Shown here: positions 9,228-16,739 of the stretch, in pieces
Position numbering within the stretch: the stretch's first letter is position 1
Layout: every line of letters starts with the position of its first letter
Source of the DNA: JACCVL01 sp038232655
GTDB taxonomy: Bacteria; Actinomycetota; Actinomycetes; Propionibacteriales; Nocardioidaceae
Assembly (NCBI GenBank): GCA_038232655.1
Contig: JBBSNM010000039.1
Coordinates: 1 to 24,675, forward strand
DNA length: 24,675 bases
Reading direction: 5' to 3'
Program-made: the position numbers and the translations under genes
The notes under the pieces: model-generated
Seen by the model: the letters and a program-made list of their open reading frames with translations, nothing else
Database searches by the model: none
Told to the model about the DNA's origin: nothing

Positions 9228-9518
9228 TCAACCGAACAGCGCGTCGACGAACGAGCGGGCCGGCCGTCCCTGGCCGGGCGGCGCGACGTCGGGGGGGACC
9301 ACCATGTCCGGGGTGATCCGCGGCAGCGGCTGGGTGCGCGGCCCGCGGGAGACGTGCCAGTCGTTCTCCGTCTCGATCAGGTCGGCCAGGCTCGACCGCT
9401 GCAGGAAGATGCCGTGACAGGCCTGACACTGGGTCACCGGCACCCGCAGTCGGTCATGGACGACCATGTCTCCCTGGCAGGCCGGACAGACGATGGTGGC
9501 GGCGTCTTCGGTGCTCAT
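9228..9518 (-). CDS. Small zf-TFIIB-type zinc-ribbon protein
   Basis: The 96-residue product has CPAC at residues 11-14 and CQACHGIFLQ from 31, giving the C-x2-C...C-x2-C-x-G-(I)-F pattern of the zf-TFIIB family. The helix RSSLADLIETEND follows directly, as usual in these proteins. The C-terminal half (about 55-96) is proline-rich and probably disordered. Function is unknown in general; such proteins may bind nucleic acid or protein partners. ATG 9518 is preferred over GTG 9527. It converges with the C45 gene 20 nt away and diverges from the GDPD gene. Confidence 0.8.
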   Translation of the reverse strand: MSTEDAATIVCPACQGDMVVHDRLRVPVTQCQACHGIFLQRSSLADLIETENDWHVSRGPRTQPLPRITPDMVVPPDVAPPGQGRPARSFVDALFG

Positions 9519-9623
9519 CTTCGCCACGGTAGCCCGTCATCGCGGCGTGGCCACCCCTCCACGCCCGACGGCCGGCCACCGAGCTCGAGCAAGGCTGGAG
9601 TCGTCGCGCGCAACCGTCGCCCC

Positions 9624-9629
9624 GATACT
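9624..9629 (+). promoter_or_regulatory. Candidate -10 box of the GDPD gene
   Basis: GATACT ends 6 nt before the ATG at 9636, and no Shine-Dalgarno lies between. If used, transcription would start at or next to the start codon (leaderless). No good -35 box is visible. Confidence 0.35.
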
Positions 9630-9635
9630 GGCCAG

Positions 9636-10424
9636 ATGGCGGGCACCGCGACGACGCACGTCTTCCGCGACCTGGCGATCCCGTTCGCGATTGCGCACCG
9701 CGGCGGTGCCGCCTATCCCCCGAATGCGGGCATCGAGAACACCCTGCGGGCGTTCGGCACCGCCTGGCGGCTCGGACACCGTCTCTTCGAGACCGACGTC
9801 CGCGCCAGCAGGGACGGCGTCGCCGTGGTCGTGCACGACGACCGGTTGGACCGGCTGTGTGGAGTGCCCGACCAGGTGGCCGCCCTGACCTGGGACGAGC
9901 TGTCGCGGCTGCGCGTCGGCGGGCGCGAGCCCCTCCCCCGCCTCGCCGACCTGCTGGCCGCCTTCCCGGAGGCCCGCGTGAACATCGACATCAAGGCCGA
10001 CGACGCGGTGCTCCCGACGCTGGCGGCGGTCACCGCTGCCGGTGCCGGCCACCGGGTGTGCCTGGCGAGCTTCTCCGACCGTATGCTTCGCCAGGTCCGC
10101 CGCCTCGCCGGACCGGGCATCGCCACGTCGTGCGCCCGGCTGGAGGTCGCGCTGCTGCGCTTCGGCCCGACCCGCCGGGTGCGCGGGACCGCTTCCAGGC
10201 GCGGGGCGATCGCCGCGCAGGTCCCGCATCGCACCCGCGGCATCACCGTGGTGACGCCCGGGTTCGTCCGGAACGCGCACGCCTTGGGCCTGCAGGTGCA
10301 CGTGTGGGGCGTGGACGACCTTGGGTCCATGCGGGCGATGCTCGAGCTCGGTGCCGACGCGCTGATCACCGACCGCATCGATCTCGTGACCGGAGCACTG
10401 GCTGAGTCGAGGGCCGGCCGGTGA
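9636..10424 (+). CDS. Glycerophosphodiester phosphodiesterase (GDPD) family protein
   Basis: A 262-residue TIM-barrel protein. Family residues are visible: H21/R22 in AIAHRGG, E34-N35 in IENTLRAF, E52/D54 in FETDVRASRDG and H67-D68 in VVVHDDRLDR. NIDIK near 116-120 follows, with LQVHVWGVDD and GADALITDR at the end. The histidine pair H21/H67 acts as acid-base, and the acidic residues bind the divalent metal. It should release glycerol-3-phosphate from deacylated phospholipids. There is no signal peptide, so a cytoplasmic location is likely. The stop overlaps the GTG start of the MFS gene by 4 nt (GTGA), so the two are coupled; the transporter may handle a substrate or product of this enzyme. 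Confidence 0.9.
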   Translation: MAGTATTHVFRDLAIPFAIAHRGGAAYPPNAGIENTLRAFGTAWRLGHRLFETDVRASRDGVAVVVHDDRLDRLCGVPDQVAALTWDELSRLRVGGREPLPRLADLLAAFPEARVNIDIKADDAVLPTLAAVTAAGAGHRVCLASFSDRMLRQVRRLAGPGIATSCARLEVALLRFGPTRRVRGTASRRGAIAAQVPHRTRGITVVTPGFVRNAHALGLQVHVWGVDDLGSMRAMLELGADALITDRIDLVTGALAESRAGR

Positions 10425-11806
10425 GCGCCGACAGCGACCACCGACAGGTGGCCGACGACGCCAGCCGGCGCGCCGAGCAGCGCGCCTGGTCCTGGTACGA
10501 CTGGGCGAACTCCGCCTACGCGACGACGATCGGCGCGGTGCTCTTCGCGCCGTACCTCACCAGCGTCGCCGAGGTCGCCGCGTGCGGACGGGCGGGCACG
10601 GTGACCGACCCGTGCCGCGCCGACCTGGAGGTGCTCGGCCTGACCGTGTCACCGGGCTCGCTGGTCTTCTACGTCATCACGCTGTCCACGGTGCTGTCAG
10701 CGCTGGTGCTGCCGGTGGTCGGTGCGATCGCCGACCGGAGCCCCTCCAAGCGCCGGCTGCTTGGGCGGTTCGCATGGACCGGCGCCGCGATGGCAACGGC
10801 GATGTTCACCATCACCGGCGGGAACTGGGAGCTCGGTGCCGTGCTGCTGCTGGCCGGCAACATCGCGTTCGGGTCGAGCCTGGTCGTCTACGACGCCATC
10901 TTGTGCGAGGTCGCCACTCCCGACGAGCGCGACGCGGTGTCCTCGCGGGCATGGGCGTTCGGCTACCTCGGCGGCGGACTGCTGCTGGCAGTCAACCTGG
11001 CCATCGTGACGCTGCACGACTCGTTGGGGTTGTCCACCTCGGTGGCGGTGCGGGTCAGCCTGGCCTCAGCCGGGCTGTGGTGGGCGCTGTTCACGTTGAT
11101 CCCCTACCGGCGGCTGCGCGACCGGCCGCCGCTCGACGTCGTCCCCGCGACCGGGCCGCTGGTCCGGCGCAGCTTCGGCCAGCTGGCCGCCACCTTGCGG
11201 GACGCCCGGAACTACCCGATGACGCTGACGTTCCTGCTGGCGTACCTGTTCTACAACGACGGCATCCAGACCGTTATCGGCACCGCCAGCGTGTACGGCG
11301 ACAAGCAGCTCGGGTTCGAGACCAGCACGCTGATCGCCACCATCTTGCTAGTGCAGTTCGTGGCCTTCGGCGGGGCACTGCTGTTCGGGCGGGTGGCGGC
11401 CCACCTCGGCAGCCGGCGTACGATCCTGGCCGGTCTGTGCATCTGGATCGGAGTCGTCGCCGTCGGCTACCTGCTACCGGCGGGCGAGCTGGTGCCCTTC
11501 GTGGCGCTGGCCGTCGCCATCGGGATCGTGCTGGGGGGCACCCAGGCGCTGTCGCGCTCGCTGTTCAGCCAGCTGATCCCGGCGGGCCGCGCGGCGGAGT
11601 ACTTCAGCCTCTACCAGGCCTGCGAGCGCGGCACCAGCTGGCTGGGGACGCTGGTCTTCGGCCTGGTGCAACAGCTGACCGACTCCTACCGCCCGGCACT
11701 GGCCGCGCTGGCGGTCTTCTTCGTCGTCGGGTTCGTGCTGCTGCTGCGCGTGGACGTCCGGCGCGCCATCATCGACGTGGGCAACCGGCCGCCGGCGGTG
11801 GTGTGA
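10421..11806 (+). CDS. UMF1-family (Atg22-like) MFS transporter
   Basis: A 461-residue membrane protein with about twelve hydrophobic segments. The N-terminal RAWSWYDWANSAYATTI motif is diagnostic of the UMF1/Atg22 branch of the major facilitator superfamily. The loop DRSPSKRR after a VVGAIAD segment is the usual MFS loop 2-3 motif. Substrates are poorly defined; the eukaryotic Atg22 relatives export amino acids from vacuoles. GTG 10421 overlaps the upstream GDPD stop by 4 nt, so the start is well supported. rbpA follows after a 118-nt gap that holds its own promoter. Confidence 0.9.
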   Translation: MSADSDHRQVADDASRRAEQRAWSWYDWANSAYATTIGAVLFAPYLTSVAEVAACGRAGTVTDPCRADLEVLGLTVSPGSLVFYVITLSTVLSALVLPVVGAIADRSPSKRRLLGRFAWTGAAMATAMFTITGGNWELGAVLLLAGNIAFGSSLVVYDAILCEVATPDERDAVSSRAWAFGYLGGGLLLAVNLAIVTLHDSLGLSTSVAVRVSLASAGLWWALFTLIPYRRLRDRPPLDVVPATGPLVRRSFGQLAATLRDARNYPMTLTFLLAYLFYNDGIQTVIGTASVYGDKQLGFETSTLIATILLVQFVAFGGALLFGRVAAHLGSRRTILAGLCIWIGVVAVGYLLPAGELVPFVALAVAIGIVLGGTQALSRSLFSQLIPAGRAAEYFSLYQACERGTSWLGTLVFGLVQQLTDSYRPALAALAVFFVVGFVLLLRVDVRRAIIDVGNRPPAVV

Positions 11807-11830
11807 TGTGACCTGCGACGCCATGCCCGC

Positions 11831-11857
11831 GGGAATCATGGCTCGTTCCGGATCGTT
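11831..11857 (+). promoter_or_regulatory. SigR/SigH-type promoter of rbpA
   Basis: GGGAAT (11831-11836) is followed by exactly 18 nt and GTT (11855-11857, in CGTTA). This equals the consensus of the thiol-oxidative-stress sigma factor SigR of Streptomyces and is close to mycobacterial SigH. rbpA is a known SigR target in S. coelicolor. The element lies 68-94 nt before the ATG of rbpA. Confidence 0.72.
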
Positions 11858-11924
11858 ACCAATCCGTGGGACCAGGTGGGTGCGAACCATCCGCAGGGTC
11901 GCCAGCAACCCGAACGGAGGACTC

Positions 11925-12308
11925 ATGTCGGACCGCGCGCTACGCGGCACACGCCTGGGGACGCAGAGCTTCGAGGACGAGCGCGGCGTCGAGATGGCGC
12001 CACGCACCCAGATTGCGTACCAGTGCACCCGGGGTCACGAGTTCAACCTGATCTTCGCCCACGACGCCGAGATCCCGACCGTGTGGGAGTGCCCCCGCTG
12101 CGGCGCCGAGGGGATGCGCCTTGACGGCGGCGCCGTCGAGGACAAGTTCACCAAGCCGGCGAGGACGCACTGGGACATGCTGCGCGAGCGACGCTCGCTG
12201 CCAGAGCTCGAGGACATCCTCACCGAGCGGCTCGAGCTGCTGCGCGCCGGCGAGATCGGCCCCGTGCACCTGCACCGGTCGCGGCGCACCGCCAAGCGCT
12301 CAGCCTGA
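11925..12308 (+). CDS. rbpA: RNA polymerase-binding protein RbpA
   Basis: A 127-residue actinobacterial transcription activator. Order seen: an N-terminal tail (1-28); a zinc-binding core with C34, H38, C56 and C59 (YQCTRGHEF...WECPRCG); a basic linker around R80 (TKPARTHWDM); and the C-terminal sigma-interaction helices (HWDMLRERRSLPELEDILTE). RbpA binds group I/II sigma factors and RNA polymerase, stabilises open complexes and raises rifampicin tolerance. The start is fixed by GGAGG at 11916-11920, 4 nt before the ATG. An upstream SigR-like promoter predicts induction by thiol-oxidative stress. It converges with fxsA across 22 nt. Confidence 0.97.
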   Translation: MSDRALRGTRLGTQSFEDERGVEMAPRTQIAYQCTRGHEFNLIFAHDAEIPTVWECPRCGAEGMRLDGGAVEDKFTKPARTHWDMLRERRSLPELEDILTERLELLRAGEIGPVHLHRSRRTAKRSA

Positions 12309-12321
12309 GCCCCACCGGGGC
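12309..12321. terminator. Short GC hairpin between rbpA and fxsA
   Basis: GCCCC-ACC-GGGGC directly follows the rbpA stop and lies before the convergent fxsA stop. The stem is only 5 bp and there is no T tract, so a terminator role is a weak inference from position. Confidence 0.25.
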
Positions 12322-12330
12322 GGGCGGCAC

Positions 12331-12747
12331 TCAGTCCGGCGGGTGGACGCGGCGCTGACCGACCAGCCGCACCCGCGCCGACCGCTCGGAGCGGCGGGTG
12401 AGCGCCTTGGTCACCAGCCGTCGCATCAGCGGCCGCAGACCCGGCAGCAGGCACGCGAACCCGACGGCGTCGGTCACGAAGCCAGGGGTGAGCAGCAAGG
12501 CGCCGCCGACGAGAACCAGCCCGGCGTCGGTGAGGGCGACCTCCGGCGCTGATTGGGCCGACAGCATCGCCCTCAGGTTCGCCCACGCCTTGCGGCCCTC
12601 GCGCTGCACCAGCCAGGCACCGAGGACGCTCTCCGCCACCAGCAGCACGACGGTCGGCCAGGTGCCGATCAGTTGTCCGACCTGGATGATGACCGCGATC
12701 TCCACGATCGGCATCACCAGGAACGCAGCGATCAACCAGCGCGCCAT
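12331..12747 (-). CDS. fxsA: FxsA-family membrane protein
   Basis: A 138-residue protein with three or four hydrophobic segments: LIAAFLVMPIVEIAVIIQVG, TWPTVVLLVAESVLGAWLV, ALTDAGLVLVGGALLLTPGF and TDAVGFACLLPGL, followed by a basic tail. The TWPTVVLL, LGAWLVQREG and LLLTPGFVTDAVG blocks are typical of FxsA, named for relieving F-plasmid exclusion of phage T7 in E. coli. Its cellular role is otherwise unknown. It is the last gene of the lnt-ppm1-fxsA run and starts 1 nt after the ppm1 stop, so it is translationally coupled. Confidence 0.92.
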   Translation of the reverse strand: MARWLIAAFLVMPIVEIAVIIQVGQLIGTWPTVVLLVAESVLGAWLVQREGRKAWANLRAMLSAQSAPEVALTDAGLVLVGGALLLTPGFVTDAVGFACLLPGLRPLMRRLVTKALTRRSERSARVRLVGQRRVHPPD

Positions 12748-12748
12748 C

Positions 12749-13519
12749 TCAGCTCCCTCCGACCCGGCCGGCGCGGCGAGTGACCAGCCCGGCGGGTTGT
12801 GCCGATGCGGGCAGCCGCGCGGTCACACCCCACCAAGTGACCCGCCACAGCGCCTCGCGCACGATCGGCAGCGACATCTTCGACTCTCCCTGGGTGCGTT
12901 CCACGAACCGGATGGGCACCTCGACCACCCGGCCGCCCGCGGCGACGGTCCGCCGCAGCATGTCCACCTGGAAGCAGTAGCCCTGGGACCGCACCGCCGA
13001 CAGGTCTATCCGCTCCAGTGTGCCTCGCCGGTAGCAGCGATACCCGCCGGTGCAGTCACGCACGTCGATACCCAGCGCCAGCCGTGCGTAGGTGTTGCCC
13101 GCCCGGGAGAGGAACTGGCGGTGTCGTGGCCAGTCGACGACAGCGCCGCCAGGCACCCAGCGGGAGCCGAGCACCAGGTCGGTGCCCGGTGTGAGCGCCG
13201 CGAGCAGGCCCGGCAGCTCGCGCGGTTGGTGCGAGCCGTCGGCGTCCATCTGCACGAACCGCTCGTAGCCGCGCGCCATCCCCCAGCCGAAACCAGCCCC
13301 GTACGCCGCGCCGAGCCCCTGCTTGGCGCGGCGGTGCAGCACATGCACGCTCGCGTCGCCCGCCGCGATCGCGTCGGCGACGGCACCGGTTCCGTCGGGT
13401 GACGCGTCGTCGACGACCAGCACGTCGGCCGCCGGGGTGGCTGACCGCACCCCGCGCACGACCCGTTCGACGTTGTCGACCTCGTCGTAGGTCGGGATGA
13501 CGACGAGCGTGTCGCTCAT
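12749..13519 (-). CDS. ppm1: Polyprenol-phosphate mannosyltransferase (Ppm1/DPM1-like GT2)
   Basis: The 256-residue GT-A fold enzyme starts MSDTLVVIPTYDEVDNVERV. D37-D38 in VVDDASPDGT and the metal-binding QMDADGSHQPREL at about 90-102 are intact, as are DCTGGYRCYRR and the late FVERTQGESKMS block. It transfers mannose from GDP-mannose to polyprenol phosphate on the inner membrane face, supplying protein O-mannosylation and, in some actinobacteria, glycolipids. There are no C-terminal membrane helices, so it is a class III (DPM1-like) form. In Mycobacterium tuberculosis the same activity is fused to Lnt; here the genes are separate, but the ATG overlaps the lnt stop by 4 nt. fxsA follows 1 nt later. 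Confidence 0.94.
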   Translation of the reverse strand: MSDTLVVIPTYDEVDNVERVVRGVRSATPAADVLVVDDASPDGTGAVADAIAAGDASVHVLHRRAKQGLGAAYGAGFGWGMARGYERFVQMDADGSHQPRELPGLLAALTPGTDLVLGSRWVPGGAVVDWPRHRQFLSRAGNTYARLALGIDVRDCTGGYRCYRRGTLERIDLSAVRSQGYCFQVDMLRRTVAAGGRVVEVPIRFVERTQGESKMSLPIVREALWRVTWWGVTARLPASAQPAGLVTRRAGRVGGS

Positions 13520-15111
13520 GGCCGCCCGGCCGGTTGGCGGGGCGGGTCGGCCCGGCCGGAGGCGACCGGGCCGGCTGCCCCGTCCGGGTCGGCCGGGTCG
13601 CTGTCCCCGTGGCGGCCTCGGCGGCTGATGGCGATCGCGGCCAGCGGGCCGAGGACACCGAGCGCCGCGAGCCCTCGCTCCAGCACGGACCCGACCCGCA
13701 CAGCCGGCGTCAGCCCGCCCGCGCGGCGCACGGTGGCGGTCAGCACCTGGGCGTCGCTTCCAGTCGACCGCGTGAGCACGGTGCCGTCGGCGGCGATGAT
13801 GCCGCTGATGCCGTTGGTCGAGGCCACCACCAGGTCGCGGCCGGTCTCGAGGGCACGCATCCGCGAGATCGCCCACTGCTGTGCGGGCTGGCCCGTCCCC
13901 ACGTAGGTGGCGTTGTTGGTCTGCACCACCAGCAGCTCGGCGCCCGACTGGACCGCGGGTGCGGCGACGTTCTCGAAGGCGACGTCGTAGCACAGGGCGT
14001 CGCTCACCACCACCGGCCCGAGGTCGAGCACCCCGACCTCGTCACCGGATTCGAAGTCGCGTGGGATCTGGTCGAGCCGGCTGATCAGCGGCGCCAGCAG
14101 GTCGCGCATCGGGATGTACTCGCCGAAGGGCACCAGGTTGCGCTTGACGTAGACGTCCCCGGGCCCGGTCGTCGGCGACCAGACCATCCCGACGTTGCGC
14201 GCGGTGTCCGGCGTCGATCCCGCGGTGATGGCACCGACCAGCGTCGGTACCCCGACTGCCGTGACCGCGCCCTCGATCGTCGCCGCCGTCTGTGGGTCGC
14301 TGAGCGGGTCGATGTCGGTGGAGTTCTCGGGCCAGAACACCACGTCGGCGGGGTCGGCGGCGCCCGCCCGCACGTCCGCGGCGTACGCCTCAGTGACGCG
14401 GGCGTGGTTCCTGACCACCTCGCGCTGCTCGCCGAGCCCGTCGGCGCCGGTGCCGGGGATACCGCCCTGCACGGCGGCCACGGGGACGGTGCCGCGCTCC
14501 CCCGCCACACCGACGGGCAGCAGCACGCCCACAGCGAGCACACCGACCACGGCCAGCACGGCACTCGCGGCGACGGGCAGGCTGCGGTGCTCGGTCTCGC
14601 GCACCCGGAGCAGACCCCACCACGCCAGTGCGGCGAGGAGGACCACGAGGGCGCCGAGCGCGGGCACACCGAGGTAGCGGACGTAGGACGCCAGCGGCGA
14701 GTCGGCCAGCGCGAAGGCGAGCTTGCCCCACGGGAAGCCGGTGAACGGTACGTGGCTGCGCGCCAACTCGACCGCGGCCCACAGGCCGGCGGTGGCCAGC
14801 GGCCACCACCGGTGCGGGCGCACGCGCGCTGCCGCCCAGCCGAACGCGCCGTAGAACAGCGCCTCCAGCAGCGTCAGCGCCACCCACGCGTCGGGGCCGA
14901 TGACCCGCACCCAGGGCAGCAGCACGCCCATGTAGGCCACCCCGAAGGCCAGGCCCACCAGTGCGCCGCGTTGGGGGGCCACGTCGTGCAGCACGGCGAC
15001 GATGCCGAACAGGCCCACCAGCAACAGCGGCCACAGCCCGTACGGCGGGAACGCCAGCGCGACCGCGGCGCCCGACACGAGCGCCACGGCAAGCCGAGTG
15101 GACAGGTGCAT
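13516..15111 (-). CDS. lnt: Apolipoprotein N-acyltransferase
   Basis: A 531-residue protein with about six membrane segments over residues 1-200, then a nitrilase-like domain and a last hydrophobic helix near 487-500. The catalytic triad is visible: E262 in WPENSTD, K323 in YVKRNLVPFGEY and C374 in DALCYDVAFEN. It transfers the third acyl chain to the N-terminal Cys of lipoproteins on the outer face of the membrane. The ATG at 15111 has GGAG 7 nt upstream. The stop overlaps ppm1 by 4 nt, linking lipoprotein acylation to mannosylation, as the fused mycobacterial protein does. The proline/arginine-rich tail (about 505-531) is probably unstructured. Confidence 0.95.
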   Translation of the reverse strand: MHLSTRLAVALVSGAAVALAFPPYGLWPLLLVGLFGIVAVLHDVAPQRGALVGLAFGVAYMGVLLPWVRVIGPDAWVALTLLEALFYGAFGWAAARVRPHRWWPLATAGLWAAVELARSHVPFTGFPWGKLAFALADSPLASYVRYLGVPALGALVVLLAALAWWGLLRVRETEHRSLPVAASAVLAVVGVLAVGVLLPVGVAGERGTVPVAAVQGGIPGTGADGLGEQREVVRNHARVTEAYAADVRAGAADPADVVFWPENSTDIDPLSDPQTAATIEGAVTAVGVPTLVGAITAGSTPDTARNVGMVWSPTTGPGDVYVKRNLVPFGEYIPMRDLLAPLISRLDQIPRDFESGDEVGVLDLGPVVVSDALCYDVAFENVAAPAVQSGAELLVVQTNNATYVGTGQPAQQWAISRMRALETGRDLVVASTNGISGIIAADGTVLTRSTGSDAQVLTATVRRAGGLTPAVRVGSVLERGLAALGVLGPLAAIAISRRGRHGDSDPADPDGAAGPVASGRADPPRQPAGRP

Positions 15112-15399
15112 GGCGGGCTCCAGGTGCGGGCGCTTGATCGAGACGACTCCATCATCGCAAACGCCGCAACCGCGGGGAGGCGCACGGGGAGCTCGGCGAC
15201 CTTCGGACCGATCGCGTGCCCACCGGATGCGAACCCGCGGACCGTTGTCTACTGGTCACCGTGCCCCTCGCGCGCACCACCCCGTCGACCGACAGGCCGC
15301 CACGACATGGCACGAGTGGCGCGAGTGCGGAACTTCCATTCCGCTCACGTGCCCCGCCGGTGTGGCCGACCGGTCGAACCCTCGAGGGAGGACTCCGCG

Positions 15400-15427
15400 A
15401 TCCTGCCACGAGTGCGCTGACTGTCAA
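15400..15427 (-). promoter_or_regulatory. Candidate promoter for the lnt-ppm1-fxsA operon
   Basis: On the minus strand TTGACA (complement of 15422-15427) is followed by a 16-nt spacer and CAGGAT (complement of 15400-15405). The -35 matches consensus perfectly; the -10 matches TAnnnT only in part. A start near 15392 would give lnt a leader of about 280 nt. Confidence 0.4.
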
Positions 15428-15451
15428 CAGCGGCCTGACCTGGGCATATGT

Positions 15452-15490
15452 GCATCTTTGCAGGTCACGAGACTTCGGCCGGAAAGATGC
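15452..15490. repeat. 8-bp inverted repeat, possible operator or RNA stem
   Basis: GCATCTTT (15452-15459) and AAAGATGC (15483-15490) are perfect reverse complements with a 23-nt spacer. The repeat lies just upstream of the lnt promoter candidate on the minus strand, so it could be an activator or repressor site. Confidence 0.4.
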
Positions 15491-15513
15491 CGTTAACGTA
15501 GGATCCACCTATC

Positions 15514-15538
15514 CGGCGTGTCGCCTCGCGACACGCCG
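15514..15538 (-). terminator. Strong hairpin at the end of the kamD-kamE-kal operon
   Basis: CGGCGTGTCG (15514-15523) and CGACACGCCG (15529-15538) form a perfect 10-bp stem with a 5-nt loop. It lies 21 nt beyond the kal stop codon. There is no U tract, which is common for hairpin terminators in high-GC actinobacteria. Confidence 0.65.
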
Positions 15539-15558
15539 CCAGTGCATCCTCCGGTCGG

Positions 15559-15963
15559 TCAATCGGGCGGGGGCACCACCACAACGCCACGCGCTGTGAC
15601 GGCGACAATCGGCTCCGTGAGCACCTCCGCCGACGACTGCGACCGATCCGGCCGACCGCGGCACACGACCCGCGCACTCAGCGCCAGCTCGCGGCTGCGG
15701 CGGCCCACCCGCTGCACCTGCGCCGACACCTCGACGACGTCCCCCGCCCGCACCGGGGCCAGGAACTGCACGTCGACATACGAGGCGAACAGGCCCTCAT
15801 CGCCGTCGGTGCGGATGCACACCTCGGTGGCGGCGTCGCCGAACAGCCCCAGCACGTACGCGCCGTCGACCAGGTGGCCAGCGTAGTGCGCGTGGGCGTA
15901 CGGCACGTACCGGCGCTGCACCACCTGCAGGCCCAGCCGCGGGTCGGGGTCGGAAGTGCTCAT
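15559..15963 (-). CDS. kal: 3-aminobutyryl-CoA ammonia-lyase
   Basis: A 134-residue hotdog-fold protein. The family signature is clear: HAHYAGHLVDGAYVLGLFGD, then AATEVCIRTDGDEGLFASY and VQFLAPVRAGDVVEV. It matches the Kal enzyme of fermentative bacteria, which removes ammonia from L-3-aminobutyryl-CoA to give crotonyl-CoA in the lysine pathway. The ATG at 15963 overlaps the kamE stop as ATGA. An ordinary hotdog thioesterase is the alternative, but the HYAGNLVDGA-like block and the kamDE neighbours argue strongly for Kal. It is the last gene before the hairpin terminator. Confidence 0.93.
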   Translation of the reverse strand: MSTSDPDPRLGLQVVQRRYVPYAHAHYAGHLVDGAYVLGLFGDAATEVCIRTDGDEGLFASYVDVQFLAPVRAGDVVEVSAQVQRVGRRSRELALSARVVCRGRPDRSQSSAEVLTEPIVAVTARGVVVVPPPD

Positions 15964-16739
15964 GCGCTGCGCCGGCCCTGGTCGCCAGCCGACACGGCCC
16001 GGCCCTTGGTCACCAGCGCGTCGACCAGGAAGCTGGCAACCTCGGCCGGGGTGGTGCCCCGGGCGAAGACCCGGTCCACGCCGAGCTCGGCGGCCATCGA
16101 CTCGTCGAAGCGTGGCCCGCCCGCGACCAGCACCGGCCGGCGCTCGGCCGGGAACGCCTCGCGGAAGGCCGCCGACATCTCCTGGGTGTTCGACACGTGC
16201 GCGTCGCGCTGGGTGACGACCTGCGAGACGAGCACCGCGTCGGCGCGCTCGACCGCGCAGCGCTCGATCAGCCGCGGCACCGACACCTGGGCGCCGAGGT
16301 TGACCACCCGCAGCTCGCGGTAGTACTCCAGGCCCTTCTCACCGGCGAACCCCTTGATGTTCAAGATCGCGTCGATGCCCACGGTGTGCGCGTCGGTGCC
16401 GATGCACGCCCCCACCACCGTCAGCCGCCGTCTCACCCCCTTGCGGATGGCGAGGTTGGCCTCCTTGGGCGCCAGCAGCGGGTAGTCGCGCTCGACGACC
16501 CGCACCGCGCTCAGGTCGACGAGGTGGTTGGCCCGGCCGTAGACGACGAAGAAGGTGTAGCCGTCGCCCACCGGCTTGCTGTGCACGACCATTGCGGGCT
16601 CGAGGCCCATCTTGGTAGCCAGCTGCAGGGCAGCACCCTCGGCCAGCTTGCCGTGCGGGACGGGCAGGGTGAACGAGGTCTGCACCATGCCGTCGCCGGT
16701 GGTGTCGCCGTACGGGCGGACGATCGCGCCGGTGGTCAC
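15960..16739 (-). CDS. kamE: Lysine 5,6-aminomutase beta subunit
   Basis: The 259-residue subunit carries a dimerisation region (about 1-100) and a Rossmann-like cobalamin-binding domain. The B12 motif is D116-A-H118-T-V-G121, which supplies His as the lower cobalt ligand. K129 lies 11 residues after H118, exactly as Lys144 follows His133 in the Clostridium (Acetoanaerobium) sticklandii enzyme, where it binds PLP. With KamD it moves the terminal amino group of beta-lysine (or D-lysine) from C6 to C5 by an adenosylcobalamin radical mechanism. The GTG start overlaps the kamD stop by 4 nt, and the stop overlaps kal by 4 nt. Confidence 0.95.
   Translation of the reverse strand: MTTGAIVRPYGDTTGDGMVQTSFTLPVPHGKLAEGAALQLATKMGLEPAMVVHSKPVGDGYTFFVVYGRANHLVDLSAVRVVERDYPLLAPKEANLAIRKGVRRRLTVVGACIGTDAHTVGIDAILNIKGFAGEKGLEYYRELRVVNLGAQVSVPRLIERCAVERADAVLVSQVVTQRDAHVSNTQEMSAAFREAFPAERRPVLVAGGPRFDESMAAELGVDRVFARGTTPAEVASFLVDALVTKGRAVSAGDQGRRSA

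Larger units (their letters stand above)
15112..15558. other. 447-nt intergenic region between kal and lnt
   Basis: No convincing gene is seen; the open frames here are arginine- and proline-rich and have no recognisable family. It holds the terminator-like hairpin after kal, an 8-bp-stem inverted repeat, a minus-strand promoter candidate with TTGACA, and a 6-bp hairpin GCGGAA-CTTCCA-TTCCGC (15327-15344) within the predicted leader of lnt. Confidence 0.6.

Noticed and set aside
13534..15420. A 628-codon plus-strand frame opposite lnt
   Set aside because: It mirrors lnt, whose triad and membrane helices are complete; the plus-strand product is Arg/Gly/His-rich with no domain.
15152..15599. 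Short open frames on both strands in the kal-lnt gap
   Set aside because: Arg/Pro/Ser-rich, overlapping each other and the hairpins, with no homology I recognise.
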